A stretch of 64,000 nucleotides of DNA from Psoroptes ovis (Eukaryota; Arthropoda; Arachnida; Sarcoptiformes; Psoroptidae), in the NCBI GenBank assembly GCA_002943765.1, contig PQWQ01000012.1, positions 1,563,501 to 1,627,500 of the forward strand. The letters are read 5' to 3'. Made by a program: the position numbers and the translations under genes. Below are positions 27,108 through 37,564 of the stretch, in pieces. A model generated the notes under the pieces. That model saw only the letters and a program-made list of their open reading frames with translations. It searched no databases and was not told the DNA's origin. Numbering within the stretch: position 1 is the stretch's first letter; every line of letters starts with the position of its first letter.

Positions 27108-29986
27108 ATGGTGAGTAATTGTTATATGTATCACATTCAAATCTATTATCAACAATTAAAAATTATTAAATTGTTTTTTTTTTCATTTCGTTTGTTTTGC
27201 GATTCCTTGTTAATCATTTAGAATTTAGCCACTGATGAATGTATTATGACAACAAATAAAGTTTTACAATCGTTACTAAAATTATTGAAATTAGATTACA
27301 ATTCAATCGAATCAGTAAACGATACTTCATCATTATTATTGTTGGTATTTCAACAATCAAAACCTTTGTTTGTTGAAGAAAAAGAAAAACAATTGGCTTC
27401 GTCATTGCTTAATCAAACGATTCCATATTTTAAATATTGTTTCGAACGTTTCAATATTAAAGCTGAACCTGAATTTTGTCAACATTATCAACAGTCTCGT
27501 TCTGGTTTGCAATATTTGATCGACGAATTTAAGTCACAAGGTTCGTGCGAAGAATTTTGTACTCTTGTTGATTTTGGTCACGTAAAAAGTGTTGAAGATT
27601 ATATACGCAACTGTTCAGAAAATCCACTTGAATATCCTTTCGAGCTTGATTGTAAGCCACAAGAAAAAATAGAAATTGATCAAATTCCCAAATCTCATCG
27701 GTGGTGGTTTCAAACGATTTATCAATAGAGCCGAAAAAAATGAGTTGGAAACACAATGCAAAGAATACGTTGAAGAGTTACTATCTTTCGTTTCGTGGCA
27801 GTCAATGGGATGAATATTTAACCGGTAGTGATGAAGAAAAAATGTTGTTGCTTGCAAAAATATGTTTTGCCAATTACGGTCCTCCCACTCAAGAAGCAAC
27901 CGATATTCTGGATGGATATACATCTAAACAAAAAGAATTTGCAGATAAAATATTGAAATTATTGTTGGAAGCTAATAATCAATGCAAAAAAATTTTGATC
28001 AGCATCATTTTCATTTATTGCAAAAGTATCGATTCCGATAATGAATTTGTATTACCATTGTTTTCGGTATTCACTGGCAATGATCCTGCTAAAGACATTG
28101 AAAGTCGAAAATATGTGGACACACAATTGCGTGTTTATAAAAATTTCAATGATTGGCTGTCCAGCAACAGATTGCCAAAAGTAGAATATGCATACCCAGG
28201 ATATGGATTTTTCTCAAGTTCTTCGATCCCTGAATATGAATTCGATGAATCAAAAGATCCTTACATTTTATTCAGCATGTCACCTGCATGTTCTTGGTCT
28301 AGTAGATTTTTCAGTTTCACTGACAAATTAACTGGGATCACTGCATTTACTTGTGGTGTTGTAGGTATCGCAGGAATGTTTACACCACTTGCACCGATAG
28401 TTGTCATGAGCGCTGCTGTTGGTGGAAGTTCTTCAGCCGTCTATGGTACAGTTCGCGCTGTCGATCGTTTAGTTGATAAAGGAACTCATGGCGAAAGTAT
28501 GAAAGACATGGAAAGCTGGACTCTTTATTTCAGCATAGCGGCTTCACCTTTACATTTTGTGAGCTCTATGACAAATGCTGCTTTGGTTCGAGGAGCAACG
28601 CAAAATAGACACATTTTTAGCAATTCTATTCGATTGTTTGCAACCATTTTGAATTTCAGTACTCTTGGAGTCGATACTGTATTACTATCATTCGGAATAG
28701 CCAATTTGATTGACAAAGCTTCTAAAAAACAGCTCACCACATTGGATGTATTACAATTTTCAATGAGCGTCTTTTTCTTTACGAACACTTTGATACAACC
28801 GAAGACAGCAGCCGCAATCATCGAGAGAGCTCAAGATCTTCATATCAATCAATATGCTGATCAAATGAGTGATCAAGATGCTCAGAAAGCTTTCAACAAA
28901 TTTTTAGATCAAAACAAAGGAAGTGGATCGATAACTGACAAATCAAAAATTGTACGCACCATTAATAAAATACAAAATCCTGATAAATTGTTTGGCCAAT
29001 TGAAAGACGCTACAGATGTGAGAATTGGTGGAAGAAAAGGAAATTCTCTTGTAATCAATGGTGACACAAAACAATCATTTAGAATCGGTACGAGAACGGC
29101 TCATAAAGTCGATATCAACATCTCCTCGAGGACAAATCCTGCCTCTTTGCAAAGAAATGTGAATAATTGTATTGAAAAGATCAACGATAATGGAATTTTT
29201 TCAAATTTAAATGATCGACAAAAATTTCGTACCAACAAAACGCTTGGTAATGCAGCTGGTAACAATGAAAGAATCGTACAAAAGGCTGTTGAAATTTGTG
29301 TACAAATGATTAAAATATCACCGGATGATGTCTTAAGTATGACCGAAATTTTGGTCGCAGAATTGAAAAAAAGTGAGTAATATTAAATTTCAATATTAAA
29401 TCCTAATTATATTTTTTCCCCTTCAGAACTAGGTGGAAATGTTGACATCAAACACATTGGAGAATCAGAATTGAAGAAGATCGATACGCCAGAATTTCGG
29501 CGACAAATTTACGCTGATTGTCATAAAGCTTCAGAGATAAATTCTAAATCAAATAATTTGAATTTCCAAAGCGATTTAGAAGCTGTTTATCATTATCGTA
29601 AACATGGTCAAGATTTTGCCAATGTACTTCAAAATCAAAAAATTGAAGTTTATCTTACCGACGTGCCAAAAAATTTAATAAAACCTGAAAATTTGGTCTC
29701 TATTGATCACATTACGATTAATGGCAAAACTATTGTTACCTCAACTTATAATATGCCAAATAATGACATTGCTATTGTAGTGCAAGATGCTAATGGCACA
29801 TCAATTAGATCAATGTACAACAAGCCGAATAGTTATCGGCCTCCAGAAGCTATTAATCCACAATTTCATGCTCAACTAATGGCTAACATTGAATATTTGG
29901 TCGCACAACAATACAATTATCGTGCAAATAATGTGCCTATTTTCATCAATTTCGATGATCCCGAACATCGATATCGATTTATTTAG
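27108..29986 (+). pseudogene. DUF4781-like protein, copy 1, with a frame break
   Basis: The start codon ATG (27108-27110) is followed at once by a donor (GTGAGT). The acceptor is at 27220-27221, so exon 1 would code for Met only; an in-frame ATG also exists at 27246. The second exon runs to a stop at 27728. The reading then resumes in another frame at 27740 (ATG; MSWKHNAKNTLKSYYL) to 29372. A 54-nt intron (29373-29426) leads to a last exon ending at 29986. Compared with copy 2, about 25 nt are missing just before 27740, which explains the shift. No plausible intron repairs it, so this is a broken gene, two separate proteins, or a sequence error. The middle has two hydrophobic segments (VVGIAGMFTPLAPIVVMSAA...SAVYGTVRAVDRLVDK) and a spacing that recalls the arthropod DUF4781 family, of unknown function. 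That family call is from memory. I propose no biochemical role. Confidence 0.6.
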
Positions 29987-30850
29987 TTTACAATGTTGAA
30001 CGATATTGTCTTGTCTTTTATTTCTTCCATTGATTATCAAGTGATTAATTAACAAAATTGAATTTAATATTAATATAATTGAAAATTATGTTAATTTATT
30101 CCTGAGAAAAGCTTTTATATGTTAATCGTTAAATTTTATATATTAAAATTTATTCCGATTTTAATTGCACTATTTAAATGAGCATTCCAATTATCAATAA
30201 TTTCATCCTTTAAAATGATATCGCATTTCAACAAGTCAATGCAATACTGGTAATAGATTAATTAATTGGAAATGGTACTCAAAGAGTTGATGATTATTTT
30301 TTCCATAACAACAGGATTGCAATTATTTTGATTAGAGAAAATTCTATTGAGAGATTATCAATTGTATTTATTATTATGTATCGAGTAAAATTTTAGATAA
30401 AAAATATTCTCGAGAATTTCAATCGAAACTTTTCAAATTTTCGCGGCTAAAAAAAATATCACATGGATATTCACATGCTCAATCAAGCTTGCGTTTTGAG
30501 CATGGAAAAAATTTGAAAAAATCCCTTTGATTACTACTGAAGTAGTGTCCGATATTTTTTGGCATTGAGACAAGTAATTTCTAGTATTTTGAAAATGAAT
30601 ATCAACTGTTGATTTGCAAAAAAATATTCTTTTGCCATATTTGATGATTTTACAATTTATGGCCACTAATTTTTTGTAATACACATCATGTCAATGCTGT
30701 GTATGCATCAATTAATCGAAATAATAAATATAACTTCATACTTTTCATCAAATTTGAATAATGTTCATCACTCACAGAGATTTAGTGGCTAACTAGTGGT
30801 AAGAAAACGATGTGAAACTTGTTTATTTTATTTTTTTTTTAATCAAATGT
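29987..30850. other. Intergenic spacer, partly duplicated promoter sequence
   Basis: The region from 30470 to 30720 resembles 26750-26990 upstream of copy 1 (shared CACATGCTCAAT word, similar spacing and AT context), so the tandem duplication includes upstream DNA. No gene was seen. Confidence 0.55.
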
Positions 30851-30881
30851 TTTGTTGATTTCAGACGCTGATGAACTCATA

Positions 30882-32285
30882 ATGACAACAAATATTGTCC
30901 CTGAGAACCTAAATAATGTGTTACAATCATTACAAAAATTAATAAAATTAAATTATAATTCAATTGAATCATTGAATGAAACTTTATCATTATTAGTGTT
31001 GGCATTTCAACAATCAAAACCTTTGTTTTATGATGAAAATGAAAAACAATTGGCATCATCATTGCTGAATCAAACGATTCCATATTTCAAATATTGTTTC
31101 GAACATTTCAATATTAAACCTGAGTGGGAAATCCTTGAAAGTTATCGACAATATCGCTCTGGTTTGCAATATTTAATCGATGAATTTCAGCCACAAGGTT
31201 CGTGTGAAGAATTTTCTTCTATTGTTGATTGTGATCACTTTAAAAGATTTGAAGATTACATACACAATCGTTTAGAGATCCCAGATAAAGATCGTATGAG
31301 AATTCATCTCAAATCGTACACAGATAGAAATCCTGAGATAGGTATCGATCACATTCCTTTATCTCATTGGTGGTGGTTTATGACACGTGATGAATTGAAC
31401 AAAAAAATTGAAAATGAAATTAAGAGTAAAAAAATGAGTTGGAAACACAATGCAAAGAATACGTTGAAAAGTTACTATCTTACATTTCGTGGCAGTCAAT
31501 GGGATCAATATTTAACCGGTAGTGATGAAGAAAAAAAGTTGTTGCTTGCAAAAATATGTATTGCTAATTACGGTCCTCCCACTCAAGAAGCAACCAAACT
31601 TCTGGATGGATATACATCTGAACAAAAAGAATTTGCAAATAAAATATTGAAATTATTGTTGAAAGCTAATAATCAGCGTCAAAAAATTTTGATCAGCATA
31701 ATTTTCATTTATTGCAAAAGTATCGATTCCGATAATGAATTTGTAATGCCATTATTTTCTGTATTCACTGGCAATGATCCAGCAAAAGACATTGAATGCC
31801 GAAAATATGTGGATACACAATTACGTGTTTATAAAAATTTCAATGATTGGCTGTCTAACAACAGATTGCCAAAAGTAGAATACGCATATCCAGGATATGG
31901 ATTTTTCTCATGTTCTTCGATACCTGAATATGAATTCGATGAATCAAAAGATCCTAACATCAAATTTGACAAGTCACCCGCTTGTTCATCCACTAAAAAA
32001 TTCTTTAGTTTCGCTGACAAACTCACTGGGATCACTGCAAACGCAAGTAGTGTTATCGGTATTATCGGGATGTTTACCCAACTTGCACCCATAATTGTAG
32101 CGGGTTCTGCTATCGGTGGAAGTTCTTCAGCCGTTTACAATGCAGTTCGGGCTGCCAGTCGTTTAATCGATAAAAAAATACATGGTGAAAGCCTAAAAGA
32201 TAGAGAGAGCTTAACCCTTTATTTCAGCATAGCTCAATTTTATTTCAGAAAATTTAAAAATTTTAAAAGAAACAAAAAATGTTAA
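30882..32285 (+). CDS. DUF4781-like protein, copy 2, 3'-truncated
   Basis: One uninterrupted frame from ATG 30882 is close to copy 1 from its first residues (MTTN...) through LYFSIA, then diverges into a short tail (QFYFRKFKNFKRNKKC) and stops at 32285. The C-terminal third of copy 1, including its last exon, is absent. Its stop overlaps by four bases the stop of the convergent TAF1A-like gene. Where copy 1 has its frame break, copy 2 is continuous (18 codons between the WWF and MSWK motifs). The acceptor at 30861-30864 (TTTCAG) corresponds to that of copy 1. The bases before the matching donor read GTG instead of ATG, so translation would have to start at 30882. It could be a functional short paralogue or a decaying duplicate. 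Function unknown. Confidence 0.6.
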   Translation: MTTNIVPENLNNVLQSLQKLIKLNYNSIESLNETLSLLVLAFQQSKPLFYDENEKQLASSLLNQTIPYFKYCFEHFNIKPEWEILESYRQYRSGLQYLIDEFQPQGSCEEFSSIVDCDHFKRFEDYIHNRLEIPDKDRMRIHLKSYTDRNPEIGIDHIPLSHWWWFMTRDELNKKIENEIKSKKMSWKHNAKNTLKSYYLTFRGSQWDQYLTGSDEEKKLLLAKICIANYGPPTQEATKLLDGYTSEQKEFANKILKLLLKANNQRQKILISIIFIYCKSIDSDNEFVMPLFSVFTGNDPAKDIECRKYVDTQLRVYKNFNDWLSNNRLPKVEYAYPGYGFFSCSSIPEYEFDESKDPNIKFDKSPACSSTKKFFSFADKLTGITANASSVIGIIGMFTQLAPIIVAGSAIGGSSSAVYNAVRAASRLIDKKIHGESLKDRESLTLYFSIAQFYFRKFKNFKRNKKC

Positions 32286-34045
32286 AGATGCGTTGTATTT
32301 ACTTTGAAATAAATTAAATTTGTATAATCAAGATTGATTAATTCAGCAAATTGTCGATGTATAATATCTATAATTTTGCCTTTACAACGATATAATTCAA
32401 TTTTTAATTTGCCAGCATTATTGTTATGATAGTTTTCCAATTTTTTCAAAAAATCATTCAATTGATCATTACGAAAATGTAGATATTGCCAATAGTAGAA
32501 TTTTTGATAAAAATATTCTCTTAATTTAGTCAATTTAATTTGATCATCATTATTATTACGATAACTATTATTATAATTAATATTATCGAATAATCTCATC
32601 AATATTTCATATAATAATTTCCATGCTTTTAATGAATTGAAATTATGATTATAATCAAGATAATTGCAACATATTTCAATACAATTAATCATCATTTCAT
32701 CATTATTATTATGATTTTCATTATTAATTATCAAATGTAAATAATTGATGACATATTTAGAATCTGGACATAATTGTATTATATTTTTTAAACAATTATA
32801 TTTTATATCATAATAATCATCATTATTGTTGTTGAAATTATTATCAATGATCATATTATTATTATTATTATCAATAAATTTCACAATAAATTCATACAAA
32901 TAAACATAACCATTAAGATTATTCGGATCGATTTCAGTATATTTTCGAAGCATTTCATATGATTCTTTAAAATTTTTTCGATCATAATTAATCAATAATT
33001 CCAACATGATCAATGGTAAAATGTCTAAATTGATTTTATTCGATAAAATTTCGTTATCATTACCGACTGAAAGTTCTTGTTCTTGTTGCCGTAAGTGAAT
33101 CAAATAATCAATAATATTGGTGAAATTTGTTTTCAATTTTTCAATTCGTATTAAATTGGCATTCATTTTCGATAATGATGATGATGAATGTTTGGATTTT
33201 TTATTATAATTACATTTAAATTCATAAAAATCAAAATATTCATTATAAATACTGAATATTATTCTCAACATTTTACATGATCTTGTTAACATATTATATC
33301 TTGTTTTTTTATCACCATGTTTTTGTAATCTTCGATCATATTCTTTAACCAATCTTTCATGAAATAATTTATATTCATTCAATAATTTTAGATTGTTTCG
33401 ATTAAAATCACAAATTTTTATGAAAAATTGCACCAATTCAATTAATGTTTCATAACGTTCATCTAATAAGTATATTAATTTCCATATAAATTTAGTGATA
33501 TAATCCAATTTTTCGTTTGTCATCACATGTCTTCGTACATTATCATCACCATTATAATTGATATATAATGAAAATAGAAAATTTTTCATCAATAAATTTG
33601 TAGATAATCGCCGATCAACGATGAATGAATGTTGTAATTGTATTAATGAATTCCATTTATGTTTTAAATAAAGATGATTATGTAATTTTAATAATTTATC
33701 TTTAAAATTTATTCGCTGTTTAAATCTATCATAATTTAGATTTTCATTTATACACCAAATATATTTATAATTATTGGCTTTATTTGGATATTTTTTCATA
33801 GTATCGAAATTGCCAACCTCTTCATTCGTAAAACTATCATTATTATTATCATTATTTGAATTATTATCATTTTGATGATCATCAGATTCATGTTTAATTT
33901 TCAATTTCTTTGTAGATGTTCGTTTCAAATTTTTTCGATTTAAATTTTGATCATTTGAATCGTTGAAACAGACATCATTAGTCACCGATTGATTATCTTT
34001 ATTCGAAAACATTTTATCATTTATTTCATCATCTAATTTGATCAT
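32282..34045 (-). CDS. TAF1A: TAF1A-like subunit of the RNA polymerase I selectivity factor SL1
   Basis: A single-exon frame of 587 codons from ATG 34045 (an alternative ATG is at 34012). The first ~90 residues are a polar Asn/Asp-rich leader. The rest is helical and resembles TAF1A in order and spacing: a helix containing the NLNGYVYLYEFI motif (vertebrate counterpart NPNAHIYLYNFL), then a segment near CPDSKYVINYLHLI, then YLDYNHNFNSLKAWKLLYEI (counterpart VLDF...ITAWKYLAKY). TAF1A is part of the TBP-containing complex that places RNA polymerase I on rDNA promoters in the nucleolus (family knowledge). It is longer than the vertebrate protein (about 450 residues), mostly because of Asn-rich loops. 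Homology of the leader with the neighbouring 36525 gene favours ATG 34012 (MFSNKDNQ). The call rests on motif memory. Confidence 0.65.
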   Translation of the reverse strand: MIKLDDEINDKMFSNKDNQSVTNDVCFNDSNDQNLNRKNLKRTSTKKLKIKHESDDHQNDNNSNNDNNNDSFTNEEVGNFDTMKKYPNKANNYKYIWCINENLNYDRFKQRINFKDKLLKLHNHLYLKHKWNSLIQLQHSFIVDRRLSTNLLMKNFLFSLYINYNGDDNVRRHVMTNEKLDYITKFIWKLIYLLDERYETLIELVQFFIKICDFNRNNLKLLNEYKLFHERLVKEYDRRLQKHGDKKTRYNMLTRSCKMLRIIFSIYNEYFDFYEFKCNYNKKSKHSSSSLSKMNANLIRIEKLKTNFTNIIDYLIHLRQQEQELSVGNDNEILSNKINLDILPLIMLELLINYDRKNFKESYEMLRKYTEIDPNNLNGYVYLYEFIVKFIDNNNNNMIIDNNFNNNNDDYYDIKYNCLKNIIQLCPDSKYVINYLHLIINNENHNNNDEMMINCIEICCNYLDYNHNFNSLKAWKLLYEILMRLFDNINYNNSYRNNNDDQIKLTKLREYFYQKFYYWQYLHFRNDQLNDFLKKLENYHNNNAGKLKIELYRCKGKIIDIIHRQFAELINLDYTNLIYFKVNTTHL

Positions 34046-34146
34046 ATTGAAAATTCGAAAAGGGTATAAAAATACAAATAATTCGAAAATATTCACATTT
34101 TATTATAAATAATTGTTAACAACAACTAGATGGCAAGAATGTATTA

Positions 34147-34222
34147 GGCTGTCCGAAAAGTTCATTTCGCTTAATCAATAAAGTTGCTCATAAAAATTTC
34201 TGCCAGAACTTTCCGGACAACC
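34147..34222. repeat. 76-bp TIR MITE with TA target duplication
   Basis: GGCTGTCCGAAAAGTTC and GAACTTTCCGGACAACC are inverted repeats. TA borders both sides (34145-34146 and 34223-34224). It lies about 100 bp upstream of the TAF1A-like start. Confidence 0.75.
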
Positions 34223-34426
34223 TAATACATCGTTTGTATACATCAATAAATTAGGCAGCTATTATTACCTTTGAAATCTATTACAACCCGATAGGATTCA
34301 GTCTGTAAAACTTTTTCTCAAAAAAACGAGATGGCTCTCGAATGAAAAAATTGAAAAAAATTAAATATTCATGGCGCCAATTTTTATTATTCGTTAGAAT
34401 TACTTGACTTGGTTTCTAAATTTTAA

Positions 34427-34763
34427 CACGTTGACTGCCCAACGCATTTTTCTATGTTTTCCGTTGGCGCCCAGATGGATATCTCGAGATGCGCTCAACG
34501 GATTTTCATGAAACTAGCGTCAATGAAAAGCGCAGACTTGAAAATGATCATTTATCTATTTTTCTCAGAAAGGGTTATTTTTGGCTATAACTATCCTTTG
34601 AAAAGATAAAAATTTTCAATTCTGATTTTGTTTTATTTTTCATACTTATTCAATCATTATTTAGTGATTTTCGTTAGAAAAATTCATCAGGATTTTCACC
34701 CAAGATAATTTTAAAATTTTATCACGTGACAGCCTGCCGGTCACCCCCATGGCGGTCAACGTG
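34427..34763. mobile_element. piggyBac-type MITE (337 bp, TTAA target)
   Basis: TTAA flanks both ends (34423-34426 and 34764-34767). The termini are CACGTTGACTGCC and GGCGGTCAACGTG, inverted repeats matching at 12 of 13 positions. It is more GC-rich than the surrounding DNA and has no coding frame. An exact TTAA duplication with such ends is diagnostic of piggyBac-superfamily transposition. The autonomous partner is not in this window. Confidence 0.75.
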
Positions 34764-34885
34764 TTAATATGATTTTAATTTATTTTAAAATAAGGAATTT
34801 GGCACTATTGTAATTTTTGAAAAAATTTGACAAAGAAATTTTTCAGAAGGTTTTTGGAAAAAAAATTTTATATTTTTGCTTTTTT

Positions 34886-36525
34886 TCATTCATAATCATC
34901 AGAATCATTAGCGTCATCAGTATAATCACTGTCACCATCGTCATCGTTTTCATCATCTTCGTCATTTTCATCACGGTGGTCATTGTCGTCGCCAATTTCA
35001 TCCTTATATTCGTCGTAGTCATTATCACTGTTGTCATTTTCACTATGATCGATAGAGAAAAAATCTTTCTCTAAAAATTTATAGCGGAAGAAATTGAGTG
35101 CTAAACGATTTTGACAATAGTCCAATATTGATGATGATGAATTTTTTTTGTATCTTTCATAGCGGAACGAATATTGAAGAAATCGATGAAAAGGTTTGTA
35201 CTGCGGAGAAGAATCGAGGCATAATTCTGGTTTAGACAATTGTTTAATATCGATTGATTCATCAATTTGTTTATCATAGCCGCATATTGATGATATGGCG
35301 ACATTGAAGTTAAGATGCAAATGATGATTATCATTGAACACGATTTCTATCGGGATTCCAGTATTAATGATTTCTTTAAAATCATCAACAATCGGTTTGA
35401 ATACATCGTTGATTGTGTAATTATATTTTTCCATTTTGTGTTTATTAATGAAAGCCAACAAATAAATATTTTTACGACTCAATCGATATTTTGTAGGTAT
35501 ATTCAAACACGTCATATATAATGCAATAAAGCCATTCTTTGATATGGATAGATTGAAAATTCTTAGGTCATCAATGACCAATTCAATTCGAATTTTGCCA
35601 AGATTTTCATCAGATTTTATTATTTTTTTATCATGTTCAAGATGCTCATTTTGGCTCTCAAGAATTTCATTCACCAATTGCTTGATGATATATTTATTTT
35701 TCAATATCAATTCCAGTATTTTACTGGGTCTAACCCAGGCAAATTTGAAATTTCCATCTAGTTCATTTTTGCTTGGCCAGCTTTCAAACACTAATTTAAA
35801 TAAATAAATGAATCAGTTATTAAAAATTAACAAATATTAGGGAACAAAAGTCACCTGGGGCGATATATGTTGGCAAATTTCGAATAAATTGTTCCAAAAT
35901 TTTTTTATTTTTATAAACATTTATCAATTCTTGAAAATTTTGGGATTTTTCATCATCATTTTTATTAATAGAATTCAAAGCACGAAGAAAATCTGGAATC
36001 ATCATAGTGATGGTTTTCAGTAATGTTCCATGATTAAACCCTGGGGTTAATGTTTCCATCATGAGATTTATATTGCTTTCTTTTATTTTCTTCGGTAAAT
36101 TTTCAAATATTGAAAATTCTTCGATTGGTTTTCGATTATTATCATCATGAGCAACTAATTGAATGTTTATAAATAGAAATTTAAATTTTAATAAAAATTA
36201 AATGAATTCAAATCATGTCGGATGACTTACAGCCCCAATTGTCAACATTTTGTAACGCTTGATATGTGTGTTCATCTATATGATTAACATCACAATTTTT
36301 AATTTCTTTACCGACATCTTTACCATCATCATTAAGACCTGTATTTGAGAAATTGTCATTATTATCATTTGAATCTTTTGATATATTAAGATGATCATAT
36401 TTACGTTTTTTACTCATTATCTTTGTTGATGTCTGCATCAAATTTGTTTGATCTGAATCATTTGAATCGACCGCAATCGTATCGTTATTCTTCAATTGAT
36501 TATCTTCGTTCGATGACATTTTCAT
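34886..36525 (-). CDS. Unrecognised 499-residue protein, three exons
   Basis: The exons 36525-36231, 36154-35855 and 35790-34886 join at GT-AG sites into 1500 nt of open frame. The N-terminal ~70 residues are polar and recognisably similar to the leader of the TAF1A-like neighbour (SNEDNQ...DSNDSDQ...TSTK). The middle (MMETLTPGFNHGTLLKT... and FESWPSKNELDGNFKFAW) and the long third exon (YMTCLNIPTKYRLSRKNIY, then LLAFINKHKMEKY) look like a folded protein. The C-terminal ~50 residues are almost all Asp/Glu/Asn. The third-exon pattern (a hydrophobic strand, a short peptide ending in 'NIYLLA', then a conserved Gly/Ile segment) reminds me of uncharacterised transposon-associated proteins in other animals. 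I treat that as a weak hint of domestication, not a call. It may have gained its promoter and 5' end by duplication from the TAF1A-like gene or the reverse. Confidence 0.65.
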
Positions 36526-36960
36526 TTATCAGATTATAAAATCAAATTGAAAATGGAAATAAAAAATTTAAATGCTAGAAAATATTCACATTTAAATAGT
36601 TGTAAATACACGAAGAAAAACAGCGGCTTAAAGAATGTATTGAAAATAATTAGTAAAATTTGTATGGCTAACAGTCGTAACTGTTACAATTCATTCCATT
36701 ATGCATGCCAGCCCATTTTCCATTCGGCGCGCTGCTATAGCATTGTGCATAAGAGAATCCCATCAGTTTTCGGAGAAGCAAAGGTAAATTTTTTTTTGTA
36801 GGTCCTACTACAGATTGAGGTGTTAACAAAATCGTAATTTGAAAATTATTGCGCATGAATGGGTAGTGCTTAATTCAAAAATTGATTAAAAAAAAAAAAA
36901 AAATGAGGAGTCGATTGGCTTGGCACTATTTCTACCTACCAAGTATAACCTAAAATACGT
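36526..36960. other. Intergenic region, left flank of the transposon
   Basis: It holds the 5' flank of the 499-residue gene (about 36526-36570, matched again near 43158-43210) and a GC-richer patch at 36660-36785 open in frames on both strands. One plus frame (MANSRNCYNSFHYACQ...) ends at a donor-like AAGGTAAAT. I could not assign that patch. Confidence 0.4.
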
Positions 36961-36998
36961 AAATTTCAAAGAGTTTCCTATAATAACATAGAGTGATG

Positions 36999-37356
36999 CG
37001 GCCCCTGGAAAAAAATCGGAATAAAAGTTATCGCATCATGTTTTTGGTCAATAGAGATGAAAAAAAGTCAATGACGGTCACCAACAATTCTTGACCCTTC
37101 CGGTCCAAAAAGGGGGTCAAAAGTCAATAATTGCTATATCTCGGCCGTTTTAAGAGGTGAACTCTCAATTTTTTCAATAATTAAAGATTATCTAGTTATT
37201 AATCATTCGTGAAAATATCATTGCTTAACATGATCGGCAAACCGAAATATATCCATTTGAAGTTACCATTGTCATTATCATATGGGCTGCCAGTTGACGT
37301 GTACACGTCAAAACTGAAGTGCTCGGTGATTCGCTCAACAACTGTTTAAATAGTCG
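36999..37356. repeat. Left 358-bp terminal inverted repeat
   Basis: It begins CGGCCCCTGG and ends TTTAAATAGTCG. An internal 18-nt palindrome TTGACGTGTACACGTCAA lies near 37290-37310, a candidate binding site for the element's own protein. It matches 41328-41685 in inverse orientation. Confidence 0.9.
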
Positions 37357-37564
37357 CTTAGAGCACAAGCACTTCTATGTTCATCATCAATTGATGACCA
37401 TTTAAGCCCGAGCATAATCATTTAATGACATTTCGGCAACCACAGGACATAAACCACCATTTAACAGCCACCCTATATTATCTAAAATATATATCTAAAG
37501 AAATATTTACAAGAAAAAATATTTAAAAAAAAAATTAAGAAAGAAAAATATTTACAAAGAAAAA

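Noticed and set aside
27701..27728. 28-nt GT-AG segment that might repair the copy 1 frame
   Set aside because: It is too short for an intron, and removing it does not restore the frame of the downstream MSWKHN segment.
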